From assembly GCF_003086775.1 (NCBI RefSeq), contig NZ_CP026001.1, positions 310,001-374,000 of the forward strand: DNA of 64,000 nucleotides, read 5' to 3'. The stretch comes from Stenotrophomonas sp. ZAC14D1_NAIMI4_1 (GTDB taxonomy: Bacteria > Pseudomonadota > Gammaproteobacteria > Xanthomonadales > Xanthomonadaceae). Below are positions 33,271-42,235 of this stretch, piece by piece (position 1 is the first letter of the stretch; each line of letters opens with the position of its first letter). The position numbers and the translations under genes were made by a program. The notes under the pieces were generated by a model, which was not told the DNA's origin, searched no databases, and saw only the letters and a program-made list of their open reading frames with translations.

Positions 33271-34428
33271 TCAGCGGCCGGCCAGCGCATCGACGATCTT
33301 CAGGCGCTTGGCCCGCAGCGCAGGCAGCAGCCCGACCACGATGCCGATCACCACGATCAGGCCCACGCCCACCAGCCAGGTGGGTGTGGGTACGTGCGGG
33401 GGCAGCATGCCCATGCTCTTCGGCGCGATGGCCGGCAGCACCAGCGCGGCCAGGCCCATGCCGATCAGGCCACCGAGCCCGATCAGCAGCACCGACTCGA
33501 CCATCACCAGCGTCAGCACGGTGCCATCCTTGAAGCCCAGCGTCTTCAGCGTGGCCAGTTCGGGAATGCGCTCGCGCACGGCCTGGGCCATGGTGTTGCC
33601 GGTCAACAGCAGCAGGGTGAAGAACACCGCGCCCATGATCGAGGTGACGATCATGCCGATATCCGCGAACTGCTTGACGAAGGCCTGCTGGAACGCCGAT
33701 TCGGTCTGGGTCTTGGTTTCGTGGTCGGAGTTGGCCGAGATCGCATCGATGGCCTGGGCCACCCGCGAGGCATGGTCGGGGTTGTCCAGGGTGATCGTGT
33801 ACCAGCTCACCTGGTTCTTGATGTAGTCGTTGGATTCGTCGAAGTACTTCCAGTTCATCATCAACTGGCGTTCTTCGTTGCCCGCCTGCGCGCGGTCCTT
33901 GGAACGGAAGATGCCCTTCAGTTCCAGCGGCCAGTCGTTGCTGCCGCCGCGGGGGAAGATGGTGGCCTGCAGCGGGATGGTGTCGCCGATCTTCCAGCCG
34001 AACTGGTTGGCCAGGCTCTCGCCGACGATGGCACCGGTGCGGGTCTGCTTCCAGTCTTCCAGCTGCGCCGGGTCGATCTGCAGTTCGCGGTAGACATCGA
34101 AGTAGTTGGGTGACACCGAGAAATTCGGGAAGAAGTTCTTCGGGTCCTGGTAGATGCCGCCGAACCACATGCCATAGGCCACGTCGCGCACGCCGTCGAC
34201 CTGGCGGATCTGCGTTTCCAGGCGGATCGGCAGCGACTGGGTGATCGACAGGCGCGATGCGGTGACCAGGCGGTTGGCACCTTCCACGCTGCCGCCGGAG
34301 TTGAATGCCACGCGTACCGAATCGAGCATGCCGAACAGCAGGAACGCGGCGACCACCGAGAGCAGGGTCAGCAGGGTCCGGGTGCGGCTGCGGAACAGCT
34401 GCGCCCAGACAAGGGAAAAGTATTTCAT
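33271..34428 (-). CDS. MacB/FtsX-type ABC transporter permease (first)
   Basis: 385 residues with the four-helix MacB layout: helix 1 (TRTLLTLLSVVAAFLLFGMLDSV), a periplasmic domain (about 45-260), then helices at SIMGAVFFTLLLLTGNTMAQA, VLTLVMVESVLLIGLGGLIGMGLAALVLPA and LVGVGLIVVIGIVVGLLPALRAKR. It pairs with the neighbouring permease, so the transporter is probably a heterodimer, in contrast to the homodimeric MacB. The substrate may be an antibiotic, lipid or lipoprotein-type cargo. Confidence 0.88.
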   Translation of the reverse strand: MKYFSLVWAQLFRSRTRTLLTLLSVVAAFLLFGMLDSVRVAFNSGGSVEGANRLVTASRLSITQSLPIRLETQIRQVDGVRDVAYGMWFGGIYQDPKNFFPNFSVSPNYFDVYRELQIDPAQLEDWKQTRTGAIVGESLANQFGWKIGDTIPLQATIFPRGGSNDWPLELKGIFRSKDRAQAGNEERQLMMNWKYFDESNDYIKNQVSWYTITLDNPDHASRVAQAIDAISANSDHETKTQTESAFQQAFVKQFADIGMIVTSIMGAVFFTLLLLTGNTMAQAVRERIPELATLKTLGFKDGTVLTLVMVESVLLIGLGGLIGMGLAALVLPAIAPKSMGMLPPHVPTPTWLVGVGLIVVIGIVVGLLPALRAKRLKIVDALAGR

Positions 34429-34442
34429 CGCCGGGGCCTCCG

Positions 34443-35132
34443 TCAGTGGGCCAGCGGGGCGTCGGCCAGCTCGCCCTTGTCCAGGTGCACCGTGTGGGTG
34501 GCGTATTCGGCGGCCTTCGGGTCATGGGTGACCATGATGATGGTCTTGCCGTGTTCGCGGTTGAGCTGCTGCAGCAGGCCCAGGATCTCCTCGGCCGACT
34601 GCCGGTCGAGGTCGCCGGTGGGTTCGTCGCAGATCAGGAAGGTCGGGTCGGAGACGATGGCGCGGGCGATCGCCACGCGCTGCTGCTGGCCGCCGGACAG
34701 TTCGTTGGGGCGGTGGCTGCGGCGGTCGGCGAGGCCGACCAGGGTCAGCGCGATCTCGGCATTGCGCTTGCGCTGGGCGGCGCTGAGGTGGGTCAGCAGC
34801 AGCGGCAGTTCCACGTTCTTCTGCGCGGTCAGCATCGGCATCAGGTTGTAGAACTGGAAGACGAAGCCGACGTGGTGGCTGCGCCAGGTGGACAGCTGGC
34901 CGCCGCTCATCTGGTCGATGCGCTCGCCTTCGATGCTGATCTCGCCGCCGCTGGGGTTGTCCAGGCCGCCGATGAGGTTGAGCAGGGTGGTCTTGCCCGA
35001 ACCGGACGGGCCCATCAGCGCGACGAAGTCGCCGCTGGCGATGTCCAGATCAATGCCGTGCAGCACCTGCACTTTTTCCGGGCCGCGTTGGTAGGTCTTG
35101 GTGATGTTGCGCAGTGAAACCAGGGTCGACAT
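34443..35132 (-). CDS. LolD/MacB-like ABC ATPase
   Basis: A 229-residue nucleotide-binding subunit with Walker A GPSGSGKTTLLN, Q-loop FQFYNLMP, signature LSGGQQQRVAIARA, Walker B FLICDEPTGDLD and switch His in MVTHDPKAAEYA. It starts MSTLVSLRNITKTYQRGPEK with GGAG upstream; the longer frame is not needed. It is placed between the adaptor gene and the two permeases, making one operon. A perfect hairpin CGCCTGCGG-TAG-CCGCAGGCG lies in the 103-bp gap before it (35170-35190). Confidence 0.92.
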   Translation of the reverse strand: MSTLVSLRNITKTYQRGPEKVQVLHGIDLDIASGDFVALMGPSGSGKTTLLNLIGGLDNPSGGEISIEGERIDQMSGGQLSTWRSHHVGFVFQFYNLMPMLTAQKNVELPLLLTHLSAAQRKRNAEIALTLVGLADRRSHRPNELSGGQQQRVAIARAIVSDPTFLICDEPTGDLDRQSAEEILGLLQQLNREHGKTIIMVTHDPKAAEYATHTVHLDKGELADAPLAH

Positions 35133-35235
35133 GGGTGGTTCTCCACGGAAGGCGGGAAACGGGGCACTGCGCCTGCGGTAGCCGCAGGCGTGCGTCGAAC
35201 GGTGCTGCCGGCGGCGCCACGCGGGCGCCTGGCCG

Positions 35236-36486
35236 TTACTGCGCTTGTTTCTGTTGCACCTTGGCGCCATCGCGCAGGGTCTGCGGTGGGTTGACCACCA
35301 CCGGTTCACCCGCACTCACGCCCTTGAGGATCTGGCGGTCCTTGCCCATCGCCTGGCCGGCCTGCACGGTGCGCTGCTGCACGCGGTCGGCATCGCCCAG
35401 TACGAAGGCCACGCTGGCACCTTCGCGCTCGACCACGGCGGTGGCCGGCACGCGCACGCCCTGCGGCTTGCTGGCGGCGGCCTGCGGCTGCGCCTGCTCC
35501 AGGAAGCTGACCCGCACGCCCATCTCCGGCACGATGCGCGGGTCCTTCACCTTCAGTGCGACGCGCACCTTCACCGTCGCCTTGCCACGATCGGCGGTGG
35601 GGATGATGGCGATCACCTCGCCGGGGATCTTCCATTCCGGGTAGGCATTGAGCGTGGCTTCCACCGGCATCTTCGGCTGCACGCGGCCGATGAAGGCTTC
35701 GCCCACTTCCACTTCGATTTCCAGCGAATCCATGTCGACGATGGTGCCGATGCCGGTACGGGTGAAGCCGCCGCCGGCCGACAGCGGCGAGACGATCTCG
35801 CCCGGCTGCGCGGCCTTGGCGGTGACCACGCCGGAGAACGGCGCGCGCACGATGTTGTTGTCCACGCCGAGGTCGGCGATGGCGAGCTGGTCGCTGGCCA
35901 CCTTGACGTTGCGCTGGGCGGTATCCAGCTGTGCACGCACGCTGTCACGCTGGGCCACGGCCTGGTCGTACTGCGAACGCGAGACCAGCTGCTGGCCCAC
36001 CAGTGCCTGCAGGCGGCTGGCTTCGGCGGCGGCCTGGCGCTGCTGCGCCTGCAGGCCGGCCACCTGCGCACGCGCGGCCTGCACCTGCGACGCGGACAGG
36101 CTGCGCTGTGCATCGGCATCGATCGGGTCCAGCGTGGCCATGATCTGGCCGGCCTCCACCCGCATGCCTTCCTCGATCATCACCTCGCGCACCTTGCCGG
36201 TGATCTTGGCCGACACCGTGGCCATGCGCCGGGCCACCACGTAGCCACTGGCGTCGAGCACCGAACTGCTGGCACTTCCCTGCTGGATCGCCACCGCCGG
36301 TGCGGTCTCGACCTCAGGCGCCGGCTCGCGGCCGAACAGCAGGAAGGCGCCGCCGGCCAGCAGCAGCACGATGACGACCAGGGCGATCCACAGCCAGCGG
36401 CGGCCGCCCGGGCCATCCCCGGAGGACGGCGGCGGGTTCTTGCGGTCGATGCGGAGTTCCTTCAACAGCTCGGCAGAAGCGTTCAT
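35236..36486 (-). CDS. HlyD/MacA-type periplasmic adaptor
   Basis: A 416-residue membrane-fusion protein: cytoplasmic N-terminus, one membrane anchor (WLWIALVVIVLLLAGGAFLLF, about 31-51), a lipoyl-like motif split around a helical hairpin (GKVREVMIEEGMRVEAGQIMATLDP, then QAARAQVAGLQAQQRQAAAEASRLQALVGQQLVSRSQYDQA) and NNIVRAPFSGVVTAKAAQPGE closing the lipoyl half. Beta-barrel and membrane-proximal domains follow. It would link the ABC complex to an outer-membrane TolC-like channel, which is not in the window. It is first in the four-gene minus-strand set. Confidence 0.9.
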   Translation of the reverse strand: MNASAELLKELRIDRKNPPPSSGDGPGGRRWLWIALVVIVLLLAGGAFLLFGREPAPEVETAPAVAIQQGSASSSVLDASGYVVARRMATVSAKITGKVREVMIEEGMRVEAGQIMATLDPIDADAQRSLSASQVQAARAQVAGLQAQQRQAAAEASRLQALVGQQLVSRSQYDQAVAQRDSVRAQLDTAQRNVKVASDQLAIADLGVDNNIVRAPFSGVVTAKAAQPGEIVSPLSAGGGFTRTGIGTIVDMDSLEIEVEVGEAFIGRVQPKMPVEATLNAYPEWKIPGEVIAIIPTADRGKATVKVRVALKVKDPRIVPEMGVRVSFLEQAQPQAAASKPQGVRVPATAVVEREGASVAFVLGDADRVQQRTVQAGQAMGKDRQILKGVSAGEPVVVNPPQTLRDGAKVQQKQAQ

Positions 36487-36594
36487 TGCGTTCCATCACA
36501 GGCATTCGGGCGGATATGGCCGGAAGGGCGACAGCGGCGGTTCCGGTGGGCAAGCGTGCAGCACAGCATGCAGGTGGCACGGGGCGGGATGGCA

Positions 36595-36608
36595 GTGACA
36601 GCTGTCAC
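36595..36608. promoter_or_regulatory. palindromic operator candidate GTGACAGCTGTCAC
   Basis: A perfect 14-bp palindrome lies in the 204-bp gap between the divergent MacB-like and ABC-2/DesKR operons, 109 bp from the first and 83 bp from the second start. Its symmetry suits a NarL/LuxR-type regulator such as the one encoded at 39590-40192. Binding is not shown. Confidence 0.5.
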
Positions 36609-36690
36609 CCGATGGAGCTGACGGCGGCCACTGCGAAACGTGACCGGCGCGGCACAGGATGGCAACGTCCCCGCTACCGGTACCGCACCG

Positions 36691-37599
36691 ATGGATCCGA
36701 CCGCAGCCCCCACGACGGCCCCACTGGCCCGCCTGCACCAGGTGCAGGTGCATTACGCCGGCCATGCCGCGCTGCAGGGTATCGACCTGCAGGTGCGTGC
36801 CGGCCAGGTCCTGGCCCTGCTGGGCCGCAACGGTGCTGGCAAGAGTACCGCGATCAGCGTGCTGCTGGGCCTGCGCCGCGCCGATGCCGGGCAGGTTGAA
36901 CTGCTCGGTGGCGATCCGCAGCAGCGCGCCAGCCGCCTGGGGCTGGGCGTGATGCTGCAGAGCACCAGCCTGCCGCCGATGCTGCAGGTGGATGAGCTGG
37001 TGGCGCAGGCCAGTGCCTGCTACGCCGAGCCGATGCCGCTGGCGGAGGTACTGCAGCGCACCGGCCTGCAGGATCTGGCCCGCCGTCGCTATGGGCAGCT
37101 GTCCGGTGGCCAGCAGCGCACGGTGCAGTTCGCCATCGCGCTGTGCGGCCGCCCGCGCGTACTGTTCCTGGATGAGCCCACCACCGGCCTGGACATCCAG
37201 GCGCGGCAGGTGATGTGGCAGGCGATCCGGCAGCTGGTGGCCGAAGGCTGCGGCGTGCTGCTGACCACCCATTACCTGGAGGAAGCCGAAGCACTGGCAC
37301 AGCAGGTGGTGGTGCTGGAACAGGGCCGCGTGCTGGCCGATGCGCCGCTGGCCGAACTGCGCCTGGCCGACCGGCCGCGCCGCATCCGCTGCCGCAGCAG
37401 CCTGGCGGTGGAGGACGTGCAGCGCTGGCCGGGCGTGCAGCAGGTGCAGCGTGATGGCGCGCACCTGCACCTGTTGGCCAGCCCGGCCGAACCGGTGGTG
37501 GCCCGCCTGCTGGCCACCGATGCGCAGCTGCAGGAACTGGAAGTACAGGGCGCGGCGCTGGCCGACGCCTTCCTCGACATGACCCGGGAGGCTGCATGA
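36691..37599 (+). CDS. ABC-2 exporter ATPase
   Basis: A 302-residue ATPase with Walker A GRNGAGKSTAISVLLGL, signature LSGGQQRTVQFAIAL, Walker B VLFLDEPTTGLD and switch His in LTTHYLEEAEALA. The C-terminal 80 residues form the extra domain of DrrA/NatA-like exporters. ATG at 36691 (MDPTAAP) is preferred; a GTG at 36640 would add 17 residues. No clear ribosome site is visible for either. It is first of four overlapping genes ending in a response regulator, the layout of DesK/DesR-type sensing exporters. Confidence 0.88.
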   Translation: MDPTAAPTTAPLARLHQVQVHYAGHAALQGIDLQVRAGQVLALLGRNGAGKSTAISVLLGLRRADAGQVELLGGDPQQRASRLGLGVMLQSTSLPPMLQVDELVAQASACYAEPMPLAEVLQRTGLQDLARRRYGQLSGGQQRTVQFAIALCGRPRVLFLDEPTTGLDIQARQVMWQAIRQLVAEGCGVLLTTHYLEEAEALAQQVVVLEQGRVLADAPLAELRLADRPRRIRCRSSLAVEDVQRWPGVQQVQRDGAHLHLLASPAEPVVARLLATDAQLQELEVQGAALADAFLDMTREAA

Positions 37600-38372
37600 A
37601 CACCGTGACCCGTTCCCTCGCTGCGCCGCGCCCGTCCATGCGTGCCGTCCTGCGCCCGTACATCGCCGAGTTGCAGGCCGAACTGCGCCGGGCCTGGCGC
37701 ACGCCGGCCTTCGCCGTGCCCTCGCTGCTGTTCCCGGTGCTGTTCTACCTGTTGTTCGGCGTGCTGCTGGGGCGTGGCCATGCGCCGCTGTACCTGCTGG
37801 CCACCTACTGTGTGTTCGGCGCGATGGCACCGGCCCTGTTCGGCTTCGGCGTGCAGTTGGCGCTGGACCGCGAGGGTGGCCTGCTGACCCTGAAGCGCGC
37901 GCTGCCGATGCCGGCCGCAGCGCCCCTGCTGGCGCGGCTGGCGATGGCGGTGCTGTTTGCGCTGCTGGTGGCCGGGCTGCTGGTCACCGTGGCCTGCACC
38001 CTGGGCGGCGTGCATCTGCAGGCGCAGCAGATCCTGCAGCTGCTGGCGGTGGCGGCACTGGCAGCGCTGCCGCTGGGCGCCATCGGCCTGCTGATCGGCA
38101 GCCATGCCAGTGCCAGCGCGGCACCGGCGATGGTCAACCTGGTGTACCTGCCGCTGGCCCTGTTGTCGGGGCTGTGGCTGCCGCTGTCGGCGCTGCCGAA
38201 GCTGTTTTCCACGATGGCACCGCTGTGGCCGACCTGGCACCTGGCCCAGCTGGCACTGCCCGTGGTGGGGCAGCCAGCGGTGGGCAGCATCGCCGGGCAT
38301 CTGCTGGTGCTGCTGGGCGTGACCGTGGCGGCGCTGCTGCTGGCGCGCCGTCGCCTGCGCCGGGTCGGCTGA
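37596..38372 (+). CDS. ABC-2 exporter permease
   Basis: 258 residues with about six hydrophobic helices, including AVPSLLFPVLFYLLFGVLLG, LLARLAMAVLFALLVAGLLVTVACTL, LLAVAALAALPLGAIGLLIGSH, MVNLVYLPLALLSGLWLPLSALP and SIAGHLLVLLGVTVAALLLARRR. It is the membrane partner of the ATPase and overlaps it by 4 bp (ATGA). The substrate is unknown; the group exports drugs, lipids or antimicrobial peptides. Confidence 0.87.
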   Translation: MNTVTRSLAAPRPSMRAVLRPYIAELQAELRRAWRTPAFAVPSLLFPVLFYLLFGVLLGRGHAPLYLLATYCVFGAMAPALFGFGVQLALDREGGLLTLKRALPMPAAAPLLARLAMAVLFALLVAGLLVTVACTLGGVHLQAQQILQLLAVAALAALPLGAIGLLIGSHASASAAPAMVNLVYLPLALLSGLWLPLSALPKLFSTMAPLWPTWHLAQLALPVVGQPAVGSIAGHLLVLLGVTVAALLLARRRLRRVG

Positions 38373-38378
38373 ACTGGC

Positions 38379-39593
38379 ATGATCGGCAGCGAACGTTCCC
38401 GCCTGGATCCGCCCGTGCCATCGAACCGGCTTGCGTCGCTGCTGCGCCCCGCGCCGGATTCGGCCGTGGCCGACCTGCTGCGGCGGGGCAAATCGCCGTG
38501 GAGCGGTGCGATCCACCTGCTCTGGTCGGTGTGGATCTTCCTCACCCCCGCGCTGGGCAATGGCTTCACCCTGCGCTGGCTGTTCCTCACGTTGGCCAGC
38601 TATCCGCTGTTCCTGCTGCTGTATGCGCGGGTGATGCTGGCGCCGCGCCACCACGGCCCACGCTATGCGCTGGCGATGGTCGCGATGTCGCTGGTGCTGC
38701 TGCCCTGGTATCCGTCCGGCCTGAGCTACTTCGTGTTCGGCTGCGTGATGATGCGCATGAGCGGGCGCAGTGGCTGGTGGATGTACCTGCTGCAGCTGAC
38801 CGCGCTGAACATCGTGTTCTGCGCCGCCGCGCTGTACTTCGGCTACCCGTGGCAGGCGCTGGTGTGGATGCCGGCGGTGTCCTTCATTGTTGGCCTGGTG
38901 GTGAACGTGGAGGCGTTGAGCCAGCAGCGCGACGTGGCCTTGCAGCTGTCGCAGGAGGAAGTGCGGCGGCTGGCCACCACCGCCGAGCGCGAGCGCATCG
39001 GCCGCGACCTGCACGATCTGCTGGGCCACACACTGTCGCTGATCACGCTGAAGCTGGAACTGGCGCGCAAGCTGTACGACCGCGATGACGCGCGTGCGCG
39101 GCAGGAGATCGGCGAGGCCGAGGCCATTGCCCGCGAAGCGCTGGCGCAGGTGCGCAGCGCGGTTACCGGCATCCGCGCCAGCGATCTGGCCGGCGAGCTG
39201 GCCTCGGCGCGGCTGCTGCTGGAATGCCAGCAGGTGCACCTGCACTACACGGTGCCGCCGCCGATGCCGGTGGAGGTGGAGCGCGGCCTGGCGCTGGTGC
39301 TGCGCGAGGCGGCCACCAACATCGTGCGCCATGCGCAGGCGACCCAGGCACGGGTGGAGTTCATGCAGGAAGGACGGCAGCTGGTGATGCAGATACGCGA
39401 TGACGGACGGGGTGGCCTGCAGGCCGAGGGCAACGGCATGTGCGGCATGCGCGAGCGCGTGGCCGCGCTGGGCGGCCAGTTGCAGGTGCAGTCGGGCAAG
39501 GGCGAGGGCACGCTGCTGACCCTGCGCGTGCCGCTGGCGGCGGCCACCACGCCGGTCCCGCCGGCGTCGCTGGCACAGGGCGGTGCGGCATGA
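38379..39593 (+). CDS. DesK-type sensor histidine kinase
   Basis: A 404-residue HisKA_3 kinase. Five or so membrane helices (about 40-165) form an integral sensor with no large periplasmic domain. The phosphoacceptor region is ERERIGRDLHDLLGHTLSLITLKLELARKL (His in DLHD), and the ATPase has REAATNIVRHAQATQARVEF, IRDDGRGG and GNGMCGMRERVAALGGQL. Sensors of this type detect membrane fluidity or the transporter's substrate. It starts 6 bp after the permease gene. Confidence 0.9.
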   Translation: MIGSERSRLDPPVPSNRLASLLRPAPDSAVADLLRRGKSPWSGAIHLLWSVWIFLTPALGNGFTLRWLFLTLASYPLFLLLYARVMLAPRHHGPRYALAMVAMSLVLLPWYPSGLSYFVFGCVMMRMSGRSGWWMYLLQLTALNIVFCAAALYFGYPWQALVWMPAVSFIVGLVVNVEALSQQRDVALQLSQEEVRRLATTAERERIGRDLHDLLGHTLSLITLKLELARKLYDRDDARARQEIGEAEAIAREALAQVRSAVTGIRASDLAGELASARLLLECQQVHLHYTVPPPMPVEVERGLALVLREAATNIVRHAQATQARVEFMQEGRQLVMQIRDDGRGGLQAEGNGMCGMRERVAALGGQLQVQSGKGEGTLLTLRVPLAAATTPVPPASLAQGGAA

Positions 39594-40192
39594 TCCGCAT
39601 CCTGCTGGCCGAGGACCAGGCGATGGTGCGCGGCGCGCTGTCGGCGCTGCTGGGCCTGGAACCGGACATCGAGGTGCTGGGCAGCGCTGCCGATGGCGAG
39701 GCGGCCTGGCGCATGCTGCAGCAGCTGCAGCCGGACATCCTGGTGACCGACATCGAGATGCCCGGCCTGACCGGCCTGGAGCTGGCCCAGCGCATTGCCC
39801 GCCACGAACTGCCGATCAAGGTAGTCATCGTCACCACCTTCGCCCGCGCCGGTTTCCTGCGCCGCGCGCTGGAAGCGGGGGTGCTGGGCTACCTGTTGAA
39901 GGACGCCCCGGCGGAGAACCTGGCCGACGCGTTGCGCAAGGTGCAGCAGGGCATCCGCGCGATCGACCCGCAGCTGGCGATGGATGCATGGTCGCAGGCC
40001 GACCCGCTGACCGACCGCGAGCGGCGCGTGCTGCGCCTGGCCGGCGAAGGCCGCACCGCCAGCGAGATTGCCGAGCAGCTGGGCTTGTCGCACGGCACCG
40101 TGCGCAATTACCTGTCCGAATGCATCGGCAAGCTGGGCGTGGCCAACCGCATCGAGGCGTACCGGCTGGCCCGGCAGAAGGGCTGGTTGTAG
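39590..40192 (+). CDS. DesR/NarL-type response regulator
   Basis: 200 residues. The receiver domain has the acidic pair in ILLAEDQAMVRGAL and phosphoacceptor Asp in ILVTDIEMPGLTGLELA. The output is a LuxR-type helix-turn-helix (LTDRERRVLRLAGEGRTASEIAEQLGLSHGTVRNYLSECIGKLG). The ATG overlaps the kinase stop. It likely controls its own operon and perhaps the divergent MacB-like operon through the palindrome at 36595-36608; this is inference. Confidence 0.92.
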   Translation: MIRILLAEDQAMVRGALSALLGLEPDIEVLGSAADGEAAWRMLQQLQPDILVTDIEMPGLTGLELAQRIARHELPIKVVIVTTFARAGFLRRALEAGVLGYLLKDAPAENLADALRKVQQGIRAIDPQLAMDAWSQADPLTDRERRVLRLAGEGRTASEIAEQLGLSHGTVRNYLSECIGKLGVANRIEAYRLARQKGWL

Positions 40193-40207
40193 GCGCGCGA
40201 TGCGCCG

Positions 40208-40302
40208 GTAGCGCCGGGCCATGCCCGGCGAGCGAAGTGGCCGCCCTTGACCTGCACCTGCACATGCGACGAAACGATCCGCCGGGCGTGGCCCGGCGCT
40301 AC
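40208..40302. repeat. SMAG/REP dimer
   Basis: GTAGCGCCGGGCCATGCCCG (from 40208) and its inverted partner (40280-40302, CGCCGGGCGTGGCCCGGCG) lie between the convergent regulator and cytochrome genes. The type is the same as at 1724-1796. Confidence 0.87.
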
Positions 40303-40318
40303 CAGTTCGCGGCCCGGC

Positions 40319-40855
40319 TCAATCCTTTCCGCGCGCCATCGCCTGGAACACGCCATCGCGGCGCACCCACAGGTGGAACAGCGCCGCGCCCACGTGCATC
40401 AGCACCGTGGCGAACAACACATACGCCAGCAGGCTGTGCGCGTTGCGCAGGGCCGCATACAGCGCCGGGGTGTGCGGCACGATCGGCGGCAGGTGCACGC
40501 CGCCCCACAGGGTGATCGGGTAGCCGCCGGCCGAAAGCATCGCCCAGCCGATCAGCGGCATCGCCAGCATCAGCCCGTACAGCATCCAGTGCGATGCCTT
40601 GGCCGCCAGCGCCTGCCACACCGGCAGGTCCGCCGGCAGCGGCGGCGGGCGATGGCGCAGGCGGTTGTACAGGCGCAGCAGCACCAGCACGAGGATGGCG
40701 ATGCCCAGTGGGCGGTGCAGGTCGACCAGCATCGGCCGCAGGTGCAGCGATGCGACCATGGTGACGCCGACGAACAGCATCGCCAGGATCATCACCGCCA
40801 TGGTCCAGTGCAGGATGCGCGCGAGCAGGTTGAAGTGGCCGTTGCCGGTACTCAT
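40319..40855 (-). CDS. cytochrome b561 family protein
   Basis: 178 residues, four membrane helices, and conserved haem-ligand histidines: ARILHWTMAVMILAMLFVG, VDLHRPLGIAILVLVLLRLY, ASHWMLYGLMLAMPLIGW and LLAYVLFATVLMHVGAALFHL. These carry His in helices 1, 2, 3 and 4, as in CybB-type b561 proteins. It would pass electrons between the quinone pool and a periplasmic partner. It overlaps the catalase-like gene by 4 bp, giving a catalase-cytochrome pair as in the srpA locus. Confidence 0.92.
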   Translation of the reverse strand: MSTGNGHFNLLARILHWTMAVMILAMLFVGVTMVASLHLRPMLVDLHRPLGIAILVLVLLRLYNRLRHRPPPLPADLPVWQALAAKASHWMLYGLMLAMPLIGWAMLSAGGYPITLWGGVHLPPIVPHTPALYAALRNAHSLLAYVLFATVLMHVGAALFHLWVRRDGVFQAMARGKD

Positions 40856-41958
40856 CGTGCGGCCTCCTTCTTCGGTTGTTCGACGTTGCCGGCGGCGCGT
40901 TCGCGTTCGCGGCGGTTGAAGGACTGCGAGTACACGGCCGAGCGCGCGGCCAGGATCGGGTCGTCACTGCCGCGCACGCCGCTGGGCAGGATCAACGGGT
41001 CGAAGTTGATCTGGCCGCAGGCGCCTTCCTCCTGCGATTGCATGCGGTCCAGGCTGAGCACGCCGGCCACCACCTGGTCGCGCGTGTCCGGCCATGGCGT
41101 GGACGGATCGTCGATGGCATCGCCGGGCGCGGCGGTGCTGACCACCAGGTTCCACTGCACCGGGCCCTTGGCCAGGCGCTGCTGCAGTTCCTGGCTGAGG
41201 AAATCGACGCTGGCCTGCTTGCGCGTGTCCGCATCCATCTCCACCACCGGCGCCAGCGGCTGCCAGCGCCAGCGCACCGCGCGCTTCTGTCCCTGCGCGT
41301 TGGTGAACCAGAAACTGTTGACGCTGTTGTAGGTGGTGTCGGCCCAGCTGCTGGTCCACGGCGCAGTCTTCGCCCATTGCTGGAAGGCCTGCGCACTGGG
41401 GTATTTGGCCAGCACGGCGGCCATCTTCTGCGGGTCGGGCTTGCCGGTGGCCGGGTCGGGGATGGACGCGCGGGTCTGCTCGTAGAACGCCTCGGCGTCG
41501 GGCACCGCGAAGAACGGGAAGCTGTTCATCGCCATCCGCCATTCCTGGCCATCGTCGCTGACCATCTGCACGGCCATGCTGCGCACGCGGGCGGTGTTGT
41601 CGGCGCCGTACGGGTCGCCGCCACCGATCGACAGGCGGCCCATCACCGGCACGCGGGCCTGGGAGAACACCCGCGCGCTGGACAGGGTGGGTGCCTGCGC
41701 GCTGGGTTCGAACCAGCCGCTCACGCAGATGCCCTTGCTGTGCGCGCGGCGGAAGCCCGGGTGGGCCGGGCCGGTGGCTTCGATGGTGTCGGTGAAGCGC
41801 TGCGCGGTGAGGCGGTTGCCGATCCAGCCGGCCAGCCAGGCGAACGCCAACGCGACGCCGCCCAGGATCAAGGCGATCAGGGCGATCCAGGGCAACGGGG
41901 AATTGGCGCGCGGTGCGCCGGGCGTCTGGCCGGCGCGGGTGTAGCGGAAGAGCGACAT
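40852..41958 (-). CDS. catalase-family peroxidase (SrpA-like)
   Basis: A 368-residue haem protein of the small catalase-related group. It has an N-terminal membrane anchor (LPWIALIALILGGVALAFAWLAG, about 23-45), so it is probably periplasmic. RRAHSKGICVSGWFEPS carries the distal His, and FPFFAVPDAEAFYEQ, SVNSFWFTN and the closing NFDPLILPSGVRGSDDPILAARSAVYSQSF segment are typical. It reduces peroxide with electrons likely from the co-encoded cytochrome b561. ATG at 41958 has AGGA upstream. Confidence 0.9.
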   Translation of the reverse strand: MSLFRYTRAGQTPGAPRANSPLPWIALIALILGGVALAFAWLAGWIGNRLTAQRFTDTIEATGPAHPGFRRAHSKGICVSGWFEPSAQAPTLSSARVFSQARVPVMGRLSIGGGDPYGADNTARVRSMAVQMVSDDGQEWRMAMNSFPFFAVPDAEAFYEQTRASIPDPATGKPDPQKMAAVLAKYPSAQAFQQWAKTAPWTSSWADTTYNSVNSFWFTNAQGQKRAVRWRWQPLAPVVEMDADTRKQASVDFLSQELQQRLAKGPVQWNLVVSTAAPGDAIDDPSTPWPDTRDQVVAGVLSLDRMQSQEEGACGQINFDPLILPSGVRGSDDPILAARSAVYSQSFNRRERERAAGNVEQPKKEAAR

Positions 41959-42081
41959 GGTCGGGTTCCTGCCTTCACAGATCGTGTGGGTGGTCGACCC
42001 GCACATCCTCGCAGAACCCGGCCGGGGCCGAAATTCAATTTTTCGTCAGATTTGCCAGCCCCGGCCCCGGCCCCGGCAGCG

Positions 42082-42168
42082 GTAGAGTCGACCGTTGGTC
42101 GACTGCTCTCCGACCGGCCCTGGAAAATCCCGCGCTGCGCGCGACAGTCGACTGACAGTCGACTCTAC
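42082..42168. repeat. SMAG/REP dimer
   Basis: GTAGAGTCGACC-GTT-GGTCGAC (from 42082) and its inverse (42147-42168). The spacer contains CTGCTCTCC and CGCGCTGCGCGC like the dimers at 17.2 and 20.1 kb, so the pair moves or is copied as one unit. Confidence 0.88.
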
Positions 42169-42235
42169 CGTGGAGCGCGTGCCGCCGCCCCGCCGCCTCA
42201 CCGGCCAGGCCGGTGGGGCAGGGGAGCGCGCAGGC

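Noticed and set aside
35170..35190. CGCCTGCGG-TAG-CCGCAGGCG hairpin as a SMAG element or terminator
   Set aside because: Lacks the SMAG dimer layout and has no T-tract; a within-operon hairpin only.
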